Under the pieces are notes generated by a model, which made no database searches, was not told the DNA's origin, and saw only the letters and a program-made list of their open reading frames with translations. From DASWTL01 sp035575925 (GTDB lineage: Bacteria; Bacteroidota; Bacteroidia; Sphingobacteriales; Sphingobacteriaceae), in NCBI GenBank assembly GCA_035575925.1, contig DATLXK010000028.1, positions 62,001 to 126,000 of the forward strand: 64,000 bases of DNA. The letters run 5' to 3'. Below, piece after piece: positions 9,020 through 16,465 of the stretch; position 1 is the first letter of the stretch, and every line of letters begins with the position of its first letter. The position numbers and the translations under genes are program-made.

Positions 9020-9742
9020 TTACTTGAGCTTATGCTTTAATTTCCGAAACAAAAATCGACCCCAAATTTTCCGCCCATAATTTTTCAAAATTAGCGATGC
9101 CTTGTGCTTCTCAAATAGAGCGTCTTTCTTAACAGAAGAAATACCTTCATGGTTATATTTCGCAATGACTAGATCCAGGAAATGGAATTTGAAATTATAG
9201 TCATTCCAACATTCCATATTTAATACATGATCGGCAGAAATCGGATACTTTAGGTGAAAATTGTATTTAGTAAAAACCGACGCCGGATAAATTACTGCCT
9301 GATGACAGATGCCGGTTTTTGCATGTTGGTAAGGGGTTAGTTCTCCTAGATACTTTTCACCGTTTTTTAAGACGCTACCATAATATATCGTATCCGGATC
9401 CTTTAGTGCGTATGCAAGCGATGAAAAATCCTCAAATAATTCATCATCAGCTCCCAAAAAGTAAACCCAATCACCGGTAATATACTTTAAGCCTTTATTC
9501 ATTGCATTGTATATACCTTCATCTTTCTCACTTTTCCAGAAATGGATGTTATTTTCATTAGTACTAAGTATCTCAACAGTTCCATCTATACTTCCGCCGT
9601 CAATAATGACTATTTCCAGTGACGGGTATCGCTGTTTATAAATACTGTTAAGGCAATTTTGCAATATATTGACAACGTTGTAAGTCACTATAATAATTGA
9701 AATTTTAGGACAAACTTTTATTTCAGGATGATGAAGTGTCAT
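9020..9742 (-). CDS. Glycosyltransferase family 2 (WcaA-like)
   Basis: 240 residues, GT-A fold. The N-terminus has ISIIIVTYNVVNILQNCLNSI, then LEIVIIDGGSIDGTVEIL, the first metal/nucleotide-binding region. WVYFLGADDELFEDF supplies the DXD-equivalent ADDE motif, and KTGICHQAVIYPASVF lies in the acceptor half. No membrane segment, so it acts at the cytoplasmic face. Its start overlaps the previous gene by 20 bases, indicating translational coupling. Sugar specificity cannot be read from sequence. Confidence 0.85.
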   Translation of the reverse strand: MTLHHPEIKVCPKISIIIVTYNVVNILQNCLNSIYKQRYPSLEIVIIDGGSIDGTVEILSTNENNIHFWKSEKDEGIYNAMNKGLKYITGDWVYFLGADDELFEDFSSLAYALKDPDTIYYGSVLKNGEKYLGELTPYQHAKTGICHQAVIYPASVFTKYNFHLKYPISADHVLNMECWNDYNFKFHFLDLVIAKYNHEGISSVKKDALFEKHKASLILKNYGRKIWGRFLFRKLKHKLK

Positions 9743-10547
9743 GCAAGTATTTATTTATACCATCACGGCATTTTATTATTTTATTATCTATAGTATCGGC
9801 CAAAATTTTATTATTTAAATTGAAATCAGTTCTTGTGTGTTCTTTATGCCAAATATGGTATACCACAGCACCCATTTTTAATATCCTTTTTTGTATGCCC
9901 AAATTAATTAACCTAAATGCTATTTCATTATCCTCACGTCCCCACCCAATAAATTCTTCATTATAGCCATTCACTCTTAAAAGATCTTCTCGCCAAAACG
10001 CCATATTGCATCCCCGCATGTAATAAATATCATTATTCCGGTATCGTTCGGCCAGCAGATTTCTCAGCGAACTAAATCTAAATCCATTCGATAAATTAGA
10101 AATTCCCTTTGAAAAAATATTGATGCATATATCTTTTTTGTTTAAAACTTTTTTAGATAATTCTTCACTCATTATAACTCTGCTTCCGGTCACAAATGCG
10201 CCCGGCCTGGCAAAATTTATATGATCAGCTATAAATTTTGGGTGTAAGATTAGATCTCCGTCAATTTGTATAATATAATTTTTGGTCGAGGCTGCTATTC
10301 CCTTATTTCTAATCGTGGATAACTCAAAACCTTTATCCGGCTGCCAGATATGGATCAATGGCACAGGAAACGTTTTTGTATGAAGGTTGATCAAGTTTTT
10401 AGTTTCTTCTCCGGATCCATCATCTGCAATAATTACTTCATCAGGAAGAATATGCTGAGCTTTAATGCTTAAAAGGCAAAGGTTAAGAGCTTGCGGCCAG
10501 TTATAAGTAGAAACCAGTAATGACGTAGTAATTGCTTTATTAATCAT
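9723..10547 (-). CDS. Glycosyltransferase family 2 with galactosyltransferase-type C-terminus
   Basis: 274 residues from the chosen ATG at 10547 (MINKAITTSLLVSTYNW), which overlaps the upstream stop by 8 bases; an ATG at 10589 would add 14 residues. GT-A motifs are PDEVIIADDGSGEETKNL and the metal-binding IIQIDGDLIL. The second half carries the Glyco_transf_7C-like signature GYNEEFIGWGREDNEIAFRL, which binds acceptor or donor in beta-4-galactosyltransferase-like enzymes. It is a close paralogue of its upstream neighbour, with the same motifs in the same order, suggesting a tandem duplication in the glycan operon. Confidence 0.83.
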   Translation of the reverse strand: MINKAITTSLLVSTYNWPQALNLCLLSIKAQHILPDEVIIADDGSGEETKNLINLHTKTFPVPLIHIWQPDKGFELSTIRNKGIAASTKNYIIQIDGDLILHPKFIADHINFARPGAFVTGSRVIMSEELSKKVLNKKDICINIFSKGISNLSNGFRFSSLRNLLAERYRNNDIYYMRGCNMAFWREDLLRVNGYNEEFIGWGREDNEIAFRLINLGIQKRILKMGAVVYHIWHKEHTRTDFNLNNKILADTIDNKIIKCRDGINKYLHDTSSS

Positions 10548-11337
10548 CAGTTGAACTGTATCCGTTTTTGCATATTTTAATACCTTCATTTATAACCCGG
10601 TTAACTTCCAAAGCATGATCAATTTCATTGTTTTTGGAAGAACCCTGGTGATACAAATGATATTGAACAGCGGAGAGCTTTATAATTTTTTTTACGTTCC
10701 CGTTATTTATAAACCGTGCAGCTAATTCTTCATCTTCATGACCCCAACCAATAAGGTCATTATTATAACCATTTACCCGTATAAAATCATCCTTCCAATA
10801 AGACAGATTACTGCCACGCACGCTTCTTGATGATTTCTCTTTTCGCGTTCCAAGCCATTGGAGCACGGGGATTCGTAATGCGTTATTCCAGTTACCTACT
10901 CCGCTTTCAAACGGTGATAAAGTGATGTTTCGCTCTATTATCACTTTTTTAGTTTTGTGCTCCGAAAGCATTGCCCTTGTGCCCCGGATAAAAGTGTTAT
11001 GTTCCGCATTGGCTAAATGATCGGAAACAAAATTCTTATCAAGAATCACATCGCCATCAATTTGAATTATATACTGGTTTGTTGATTTAATTAAGGCTTT
11101 ATTTAAAATAACTGACTTCCTGAAGCCCTTATCTTCATGCCATATATGTTTTATGGGAATCTTGAAAAGATCCTGATGCTTTTCAATAACTGATTTTGTT
11201 TCATCTCCTGAACCATCGTCTGCAATGATGATCTCTCCTGGTAATACAGCCTGATTTTGCACACTATATAAACAAATATCAAGTGCAGCAGGCCAGTTAT
11301 AGGTAGAGATTATCAATGTAGAGGTAATGTTATTCAT
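10540..11337 (-). CDS. Glycosyltransferase family 2 with galactosyltransferase-type C-terminus (paralogue)
   Basis: 265 residues from ATG 11337 (MNNITSTLIISTYNW); an ATG at 11358 adds seven residues. It carries the same architecture as the downstream paralogue: STYNWPAALDICLYSV, PGEIIIADDGSGDETKSV, IIQIDGDVILDKNF and a C-terminal GYNNDLIGWGHEDEELAARF. The Asp-Gly-Asp motif is intact, so it is probably active. Two such enzymes in a row fit successive additions of related sugars, or a recent duplication with altered specificity. Cytoplasmic, no membrane anchor. Confidence 0.83.
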   Translation of the reverse strand: MNNITSTLIISTYNWPAALDICLYSVQNQAVLPGEIIIADDGSGDETKSVIEKHQDLFKIPIKHIWHEDKGFRKSVILNKALIKSTNQYIIQIDGDVILDKNFVSDHLANAEHNTFIRGTRAMLSEHKTKKVIIERNITLSPFESGVGNWNNALRIPVLQWLGTRKEKSSRSVRGSNLSYWKDDFIRVNGYNNDLIGWGHEDEELAARFINNGNVKKIIKLSAVQYHLYHQGSSKNNEIDHALEVNRVINEGIKICKNGYSSTDD

Positions 11338-11395
11338 AATTAACTCTTTTCGCTGCAACTACGGTTTGGAAAATATAAATACTAACTGCATAATA

Positions 11396-12271
11396 TTATA
11401 ATTTCTTGTAGTTTCTATACTCACCTATTCTCCAGCCTGTCCAGTCTTCTATTTTTTGCAGAATTTTTCTCCTTAGGCTGGTTTTTTTTTTAAGATTAAC
11501 AGGATCAAAAGAAAACTTCCAGTTTACCGCATCAATTCTTTTCTGCATAACTTCAGGATGAGTTTCTGAGAATTTTTCTAATCTTTCAGCATTGCCATAA
11601 TCAAATTCATAGTCTGTTTTCACCTTATTTCTGGCCCATGGCTTGTTCTGGTAGAACTTGTTAAAGTTTCTAACCTTATTTCCCAATCCCTTTGGCGGTT
11701 TTACCCACCCGTAATGATAAATATAAGCTTCAATTGGCTTTACCTTTATCTTTTCTCCGTTCTTTCTAAATCCCTGGGCATCTCTGTAAGAACTAACCGC
11801 TTTGTCATGTTTAAGCAAGCGGATCTCATTGCGGTACCAGCGACGTGAAACCGCAGTATAATCATACGAACCATAGAAATGTAGATATTTAAATAATAAT
11901 CCTTCAACAACCCTGTCGTTCATCGCTTGTTCCATCTCTTTTTTAATAATTGGATGATACTTTTCATGAACACATTCGTCACCCTGAATGTAAAAAGCCC
12001 AGTCGGTGTCAGGTGAAATTTCGCGATACGCTTTGTCAGTTTCGAGAGCGAATGTCCTTCCTCCTTCTTTTACATTCTCGTCCCAAACGGTTTCAATAAT
12101 CCTGATCTTATCCGATTGAATGTTTTGTATTAATAATAAGGTCTCGTCCTCAGATTGTCCTACCGCTACAATGAATTCATCACAAAGAGGAAGTATAGAT
12201 TCTATCGCCTGAACTATTGGATAATCATTTGATATAGCGTTGCGGATAAACGTAAAACCGGATACTTTCAT
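11396..12271 (-). CDS. Glycosyltransferase family 2-like protein
   Basis: 291 residues and first gene of the minus-strand glycan block. It starts MKVSGFTFIRNAISNDYPIV, followed by CDEFIVAVGQSEDETLLLI and TDWAFYIQGDECVHEKYHP, where GDE replaces the usual DXD. The C-terminus is basic and Trp-rich (KILQKIEDWTGWRIGEY), plausible for peripheral membrane contact. Proteins of this type occur in Bacteroidetes LPS and surface-glycan loci. A promoter must lie in the 60-70 bases before the divergent meaB gene, but I see no strong consensus box. Confidence 0.75.
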   Translation of the reverse strand: MKVSGFTFIRNAISNDYPIVQAIESILPLCDEFIVAVGQSEDETLLLIQNIQSDKIRIIETVWDENVKEGGRTFALETDKAYREISPDTDWAFYIQGDECVHEKYHPIIKKEMEQAMNDRVVEGLLFKYLHFYGSYDYTAVSRRWYRNEIRLLKHDKAVSSYRDAQGFRKNGEKIKVKPIEAYIYHYGWVKPPKGLGNKVRNFNKFYQNKPWARNKVKTDYEFDYGNAERLEKFSETHPEVMQKRIDAVNWKFSFDPVNLKKKTSLRRKILQKIEDWTGWRIGEYRNYKKL

Positions 12272-12336
12272 TAACCTGATAGATTAAAGGCGTAAAGTTA
12301 AGAAAAGTATAACCACTATATTTGATGCAGTAATTG

Positions 12337-13248
12337 ATGTGCATGCGTGAATTGAACTTAAAAGATTTAGTAAAAATCGATGATTATAAACTATTAGCGC
12401 GCATTCTTACGCGGGTTGAAAACGATTTGCCAGGCTCGATCGAAGTATTAAAAAATCTAAATATCGATTATAACATTCCTGTAATTGGGATAACCGGCCC
12501 ACCGGGTGCCGGCAAAAGCACTTTGATTAACTCACTGGTTAATCTGATCAGTAAAGAAAATAAGCGCGTAGGAATACTTGTTGTTGATCCTACATCACCT
12601 TTTACTTCCGGATCGTTATTAGGCGACCGGGTTCGTATGTCCGAACAGTTTACCAAATCTGATGTTTTTATCCGGTCTATTGCTACACGAGGAGCTTTAG
12701 GGGGGTTGTCTGCCAAAGCGATTGAAATGGTTGATGTTTTGAGATCAGCAGGATTTGATTATATAATTGTTGAAACTGTTGGTGTCGGGCAGTCAGAAAT
12801 AGAGATCGCCGGTCTGGCGGATATTACCACGGTAGTTTTAGTGCCAGAAGCCGGAGATGAAATTCAGCATATAAAATCGGGACTAATGGAGATTGCAGAT
12901 ATTTTTGTAATCAATAAAGCAGACCGGGAAGGGGCTGACACCTTCGCAAATACGCTTCAAAAGCTGCTTAAGCAAAATGGAGCCTCTACTCCTGTAATAA
13001 AAACCATTGCCAATAAGAATTATGGGATTGATGAGCTATTGAGCCAATTTAAAAGTTTGCCCGTATCTAAATCTGATCTTTCATTAATACTAGCAGAAAA
13101 AGCTAAACAAATAATGCAAGCCCGATACATTAAAGCTCTAAACAAAGAAAGGTTATTGAAAGATATTAAAGAAGGAATGCTTCAACCCGCTTTTAATCTG
13201 TATAGCTTTATTGATAAGTGGGTGTCACAAATAGAAAACAATATTTAA
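12337..13248 (+). CDS. meaB: Methylmalonyl-CoA mutase-associated GTPase MeaB (ArgK family)
   Basis: About 303 residues. G-protein motifs: Walker A GPPGAGKST near residue 48, base II SGSLLGDRVRM, ETVGVGQSE (switch II) and NKAD (G4) near residue 195. MeaB protects and reloads adenosylcobalamin-dependent methylmalonyl-CoA mutase. The mutase genes are not in this window. Several starts are possible: TTG 12334, ATG 12337 or ATG 12343; I use 12337. Divergent from the glycosyltransferase block. The older name ArgK (arginine transport kinase) is a misnomer for this family. Confidence 0.9.
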   Translation: MCMRELNLKDLVKIDDYKLLARILTRVENDLPGSIEVLKNLNIDYNIPVIGITGPPGAGKSTLINSLVNLISKENKRVGILVVDPTSPFTSGSLLGDRVRMSEQFTKSDVFIRSIATRGALGGLSAKAIEMVDVLRSAGFDYIIVETVGVGQSEIEIAGLADITTVVLVPEAGDEIQHIKSGLMEIADIFVINKADREGADTFANTLQKLLKQNGASTPVIKTIANKNYGIDELLSQFKSLPVSKSDLSLILAEKAKQIMQARYIKALNKERLLKDIKEGMLQPAFNLYSFIDKWVSQIENNI

Positions 13249-13584
13249 TTAAATGTCTTAAATAGAAGACGTATTAGCTAAACGTTTACATTTATTTTGT
13301 CGCTAATGACCTTAAAACGTTATTAAATATAATAATCTTATTTATTTGCAATTATTTAATTATCTTTAAACAATATTTATAAATCGTGTGAATAAAGTAT
13401 TATTCTCATGAGTAATGTAATTAATCGTTGGTGTTTTTTTCAAGTTTTAAAAACTTTAAACGAAAAAAAATGTTTTGAGTAGAGATATGGAATAGTATTT
13501 GACTGTTGACGATATCAAACTTATAGTTATTTTTGCAAATAATTACACAGTTACAAATGTTTAACCTTTAAAAAAAAACAAAGT
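13249..13584 (+). other. AT-rich spacer upstream of the OmpA gene, with promoter
   Basis: 336 bases without a gene. A likely ompA promoter is TTGAC (13506-13510), 17 bases, then TATTTTTG (13528-13535), matching the Bacteroidetes -33/-7 pattern, with a leader of about 45 bases to the ATG. The A-rich bases just before the start (AAAAAAAACAAAG) are typical of strongly translated Bacteroidetes genes. The preceding 250 bases are AT-rich; I see no hairpin or repeat that I can defend. Confidence 0.55.
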
Positions 13585-14901
13585 ATGAATTATTCTACAA
13601 TTAAGAAAGTTGTTGCATGTTCCCTGGTATCAGCAATGGGCTTTACTGCCATGGCTCAGGACGGAACAACAACTAGTTCTTCTGCCAAAGTGTTTGGTGG
13701 TCGAGGACAGTACAGAACATGGTCGTTAGGACTTAACGCAGGTGTATTAGCACCCGTAGTACTAATCGGTGGTTCTAATGATTTCTCTAACTGGAACCCT
13801 GAGTTAGGTTATGGACTTACGTTACGCAAGCAATTAGCTCATTCATTTGGTCTTGAGTTTGCTGGTATGAGAGGTAAATTATCAGGCACTAACGAAAGAT
13901 TGAGTAACACTCCTTCAACTTTCGACACTCATCTTGGTTATGCGCTTTCTGCAATGGGAGTAGCAAATGTTGCTACTATCGATTTTTTACGCAGAGAAAA
14001 CAATGTAAACTTTTTAGTTAAAGCAGGTGCTGGTCTTGCGGCATATGCTCCGTCAGGAACTAACCCTAACTTTAATTGGGACGGTATGGCAATTGGTCCG
14101 GTAGGAAAAAGACGTGAAGCTACTACTAACGTTCACGAACTTTATATCCCTGTAGGAGTTGGTGCTAAATTTAAGGTTTCAGATCGTATGAACTTTGATT
14201 TAGGATACAACATGAACTTCCTTGACGGAGATAACCTTGATGGTACTTATGCTAAAGGAACTTCTAAAGATAAATTCTCATACGGTTATGCTGGTGTTGA
14301 ATTCTCTTTAGGTTCAACTGCTAAACCGAATCTTGATTGGGTTAACCCTGTTGCTTTAATGTATGATGAATTATTAGATCCTACATTACGTCAGGAAGTT
14401 GATGCATTGAAAAATCGTGTTTCTGCTCTTGAAGGACAAGATTTATTAAGGGATAGTGATGGTGACGGTGTTGCTGACAAATTAGACAAATGCCCAGGTA
14501 CACCTGCAGGTACTGCGGTTGACGGAGCTGGATGTCCAATCGTTCACCCTGAAGGTACTGCAATGGCTGTTTCTACTGGTTCTTATCCAAACATCATGTT
14601 CGAATTTGACTCTTCAGTTCTTAGAACTTCAGCTTACCCTATCTTAGATAGAGTATCATCTGATATGAGAGGTAATTCAGGAATGTCAATTGATTTAGGC
14701 GGACATGCTTCATCTGAAGGTACAGATGAGTATAATATGAACTTGTCAAGAGACAGATCTAATTCTGTAAAAACATACCTTGTTAATTCAGGTATTGCTT
14801 CAAGCAGAGTTTCAACTCATGCTCATGGTGAAAAACAACCAATTGCATCTAATGCAACTGAATCAGGACGCGCACAAAATCGTCGTGTTGAAATCAGATA
14901 A
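13585..14901 (+). CDS. OmpA family outer-membrane porin with thrombospondin-3 linker
   Basis: 438 residues. A signal peptide runs to about residue 24 (ending TAMAQ), then an eight-stranded-type beta-barrel domain (about 40-240) with alternating aromatic strands. A calcium-binding thrombospondin type 3 segment follows (DSDGDGVADKLDKCPGTPAG, about 290-310). The C-terminal peptidoglycan-binding OmpA domain has IMFEFDSSVLRTSAYPIL and GHASSEGTDEYNMNLSRDRS, ending in the NRRVEIR signature. Codon choice is strongly biased (GGT, GCT, GTA, CGT) compared with neighbours, suggesting very high expression. Transcription appears monocistronic, with its own promoter and terminator. Role: anchoring the outer membrane to the cell wall. 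Confidence 0.93.
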   Translation: MNYSTIKKVVACSLVSAMGFTAMAQDGTTTSSSAKVFGGRGQYRTWSLGLNAGVLAPVVLIGGSNDFSNWNPELGYGLTLRKQLAHSFGLEFAGMRGKLSGTNERLSNTPSTFDTHLGYALSAMGVANVATIDFLRRENNVNFLVKAGAGLAAYAPSGTNPNFNWDGMAIGPVGKRREATTNVHELYIPVGVGAKFKVSDRMNFDLGYNMNFLDGDNLDGTYAKGTSKDKFSYGYAGVEFSLGSTAKPNLDWVNPVALMYDELLDPTLRQEVDALKNRVSALEGQDLLRDSDGDGVADKLDKCPGTPAGTAVDGAGCPIVHPEGTAMAVSTGSYPNIMFEFDSSVLRTSAYPILDRVSSDMRGNSGMSIDLGGHASSEGTDEYNMNLSRDRSNSVKTYLVNSGIASSRVSTHAHGEKQPIASNATESGRAQNRRVEIR

Positions 14902-14929
14902 TATATTGTAATTTAAGCATATATTAAAA

Positions 14930-14958
14930 AGAGCCCCGGTTTACCGGGGCTCTTTTTT
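14930..14958 (+). terminator. Strong intrinsic terminator of the OmpA gene
   Basis: Perfect 11-bp stem AGAGCCCCGGT/ACCGGGGCTCT with a two-base loop (14930-14953) followed by seven T; A residues upstream make it possibly bidirectional. Confidence 0.92.
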
Positions 14959-14976
14959 TATTTGTAATTTTGAAGT

Positions 14977-15120
14977 ATGTATTTCTTTAGAAAACCAGAA
15001 CCGAACAGGCCTAAAAGCTTTAATTTAAAAGTAATGCATTTTATTAATGCTACTGCAATTATAATATTCATTGCAGGAATAATTTATAAATTAATTGAAT
15101 GGTTTATCTTGGATAAATAA
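14977..15120 (+). CDS. Small single-pass membrane protein, 47 residues
   Basis: Translation from the ATG at 14977 gives 47 residues: a basic, Pro-containing N-terminus (MYFFRKPEPNRPKSFNLKV), then one hydrophobic segment (about residues 25-45, ATAIIIFIAGIIYKLIEWF) and a stop. I recall short proteins of this form in related Bacteroidetes (possibly the DUF6728 group, not certain). TAATTTTG at 14965-14972 resembles a -7 box directly before the start, so its mRNA may be nearly leaderless. It precedes ridA by 31 bases and may share its transcript. Function unknown. Confidence 0.6.
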   Translation: MYFFRKPEPNRPKSFNLKVMHFINATAIIIFIAGIIYKLIEWFILDK

Positions 15121-15151
15121 TTGAACTATCGATTCCACAACAACTAAAAAG

Positions 15152-15532
15152 ATGAAAACAATTATAAACACCGCAAATGCTCCTGCTCCAATAGGCCCTT
15201 ATAGCCAGGCAGTTCAGGCTGGAAATTTCTTATTTATATCCGGACAAATAGCAATCGATCCGGTAACTAACTCTTTAGTGACAGATGATGTAAGTTTAGA
15301 AACAACGCAGGTCTTAAATAACATTCAGGCATTATTAGGTAAAGCAGGATATGATTTTGGGGATGTGGTGAAAGCAACTATTTTTTTGAGTGATATGAGT
15401 TTATTTGTAGAAGTAAATGAGGTTTATGGCTCTTATTTTATCTCAAACTTTCCTGCCCGCGAAACTGTAGCAGTTGCAGGCCTGCCAAAAAATGTGAATG
15501 TGGAGATTTCTGTAATTGCGTATAAAATGTAA
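15152..15532 (+). CDS. ridA: RidA family reactive intermediate deaminase
   Basis: 126 residues, full length. Family motifs in order: APIGPYSQAVQAG, FISGQIAIDP, TTQVLNNIQALLGKAG, VVKATIFLSDM, FPARETVAVAGLPKN and VEISVIAY. The conserved Arg of the PAR motif, which contacts substrate carboxylates, is present. RidA hydrolyses enamine/imine intermediates made by PLP enzymes such as threonine dehydratase. Trimeric cytoplasmic enzyme. The next gene begins 3 bases later. This is an intact RidA; a second RidA-type gene at 40.4-42.5 kb is broken. Confidence 0.93.
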   Translation: MKTIINTANAPAPIGPYSQAVQAGNFLFISGQIAIDPVTNSLVTDDVSLETTQVLNNIQALLGKAGYDFGDVVKATIFLSDMSLFVEVNEVYGSYFISNFPARETVAVAGLPKNVNVEISVIAYKM

Positions 15533-15535
15533 TCA

Positions 15536-16465
15536 TTGAGATCAGGTCGGATAAAGTATTTTATTGCTGCTATTACTTCTACGGTTATTTGGGGGTTTTT
15601 TTCTATACCGTTGCGAAATCTCCAGGCTTATCCTTCAGACCAGATATTACATTACCGTATATTCACTTCACTGATAATAACATGGGTTTTCGCACTACTT
15701 TTTCGTCGAAAAACAATTAAAGAGGATATAAATTATTTACGAGAGCAATCGGCTAGAAAGCAAAAACAGTTGCTTATGCTTACCCTTGCAGCGGGTGTGT
15801 TAATCACTGGAAACTGGTTTTCTTTTATTTACGCTGTAAATAATGTTAGCCTTAAGTCAGCGGCTTTTGCCTATATGGTTTGTCCGCTTATTACCGCACT
15901 GGGCGGTTTTCTGATTTTGAAAGAACACCTATCTAAAGTAAAATTGCTGGCTATTTCTATCGCCGTTTTCAGTATTCTTATACTGACAAAAGGAGCATTT
16001 AATGACGTGTTGTGGTCTGTATTTATTGCAGCTTTATATGCTTTTTACTTAATCATTCAGCGCATAATCCAACACATCGATAAGTTTAATATGTTAGCTG
16101 TTCAACTGTTCATATCATTATTCCTCATGCTCCCTGTGTATATTACTAATTTTAGTAGTTTTCCTACCGAAAGTTATTTCTGGGTAAATATTGTAGTGAT
16201 TTCGGTAGTTTTCACAATCATACCGCTATTCTTGAGCATGTATGCTTTAATAGGCCTGTCGTCATCAACATTAGGAATTATTATTTATATAAATCCCGTT
16301 ATTGCTTTCGCTGTTGCTTTTTTTTATTTTAACGAGGAAGTCAATATTCTTCAGGTATTAGCATATTCCTTATTGATTATAGCTGTTATAATATTTAATT
16401 CCGGAATAATCAGTGCCTTTTTAAAAAGAGTAGTTCCAAATCATATAAGCAAAACAGCTAATTGA
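15536..16465 (+). CDS. EamA/DMT superfamily transporter
   Basis: 309 residues with ten predicted membrane helices in two EamA halves; VIWGFFSIPLRNL lies in the first helix, as in RarD/RhaT-like members. The TTG at 15536 is the only plausible start near the N-terminal helix, three bases after the ridA stop. The last codons overlap the recG start (ATTGA). Substrate unknown; DMT exporters of this shape move amino acids or small metabolites. Interestingly it is placed between ridA and recG, probably in one transcript. Confidence 0.82.
   Translation: MRSGRIKYFIAAITSTVIWGFFSIPLRNLQAYPSDQILHYRIFTSLIITWVFALLFRRKTIKEDINYLREQSARKQKQLLMLTLAAGVLITGNWFSFIYAVNNVSLKSAAFAYMVCPLITALGGFLILKEHLSKVKLLAISIAVFSILILTKGAFNDVLWSVFIAALYAFYLIIQRIIQHIDKFNMLAVQLFISLFLMLPVYITNFSSFPTESYFWVNIVVISVVFTIIPLFLSMYALIGLSSSTLGIIIYINPVIAFAVAFFYFNEEVNILQVLAYSLLIIAVIIFNSGIISAFLKRVVPNHISKTAN

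Noticed and set aside
10548..10589. Earlier ATG for the second GT2 gene
   Set aside because: The ATG at 10547 gives the conserved start and an ATGA-like overlap with the upstream stop; the extension has no family match.
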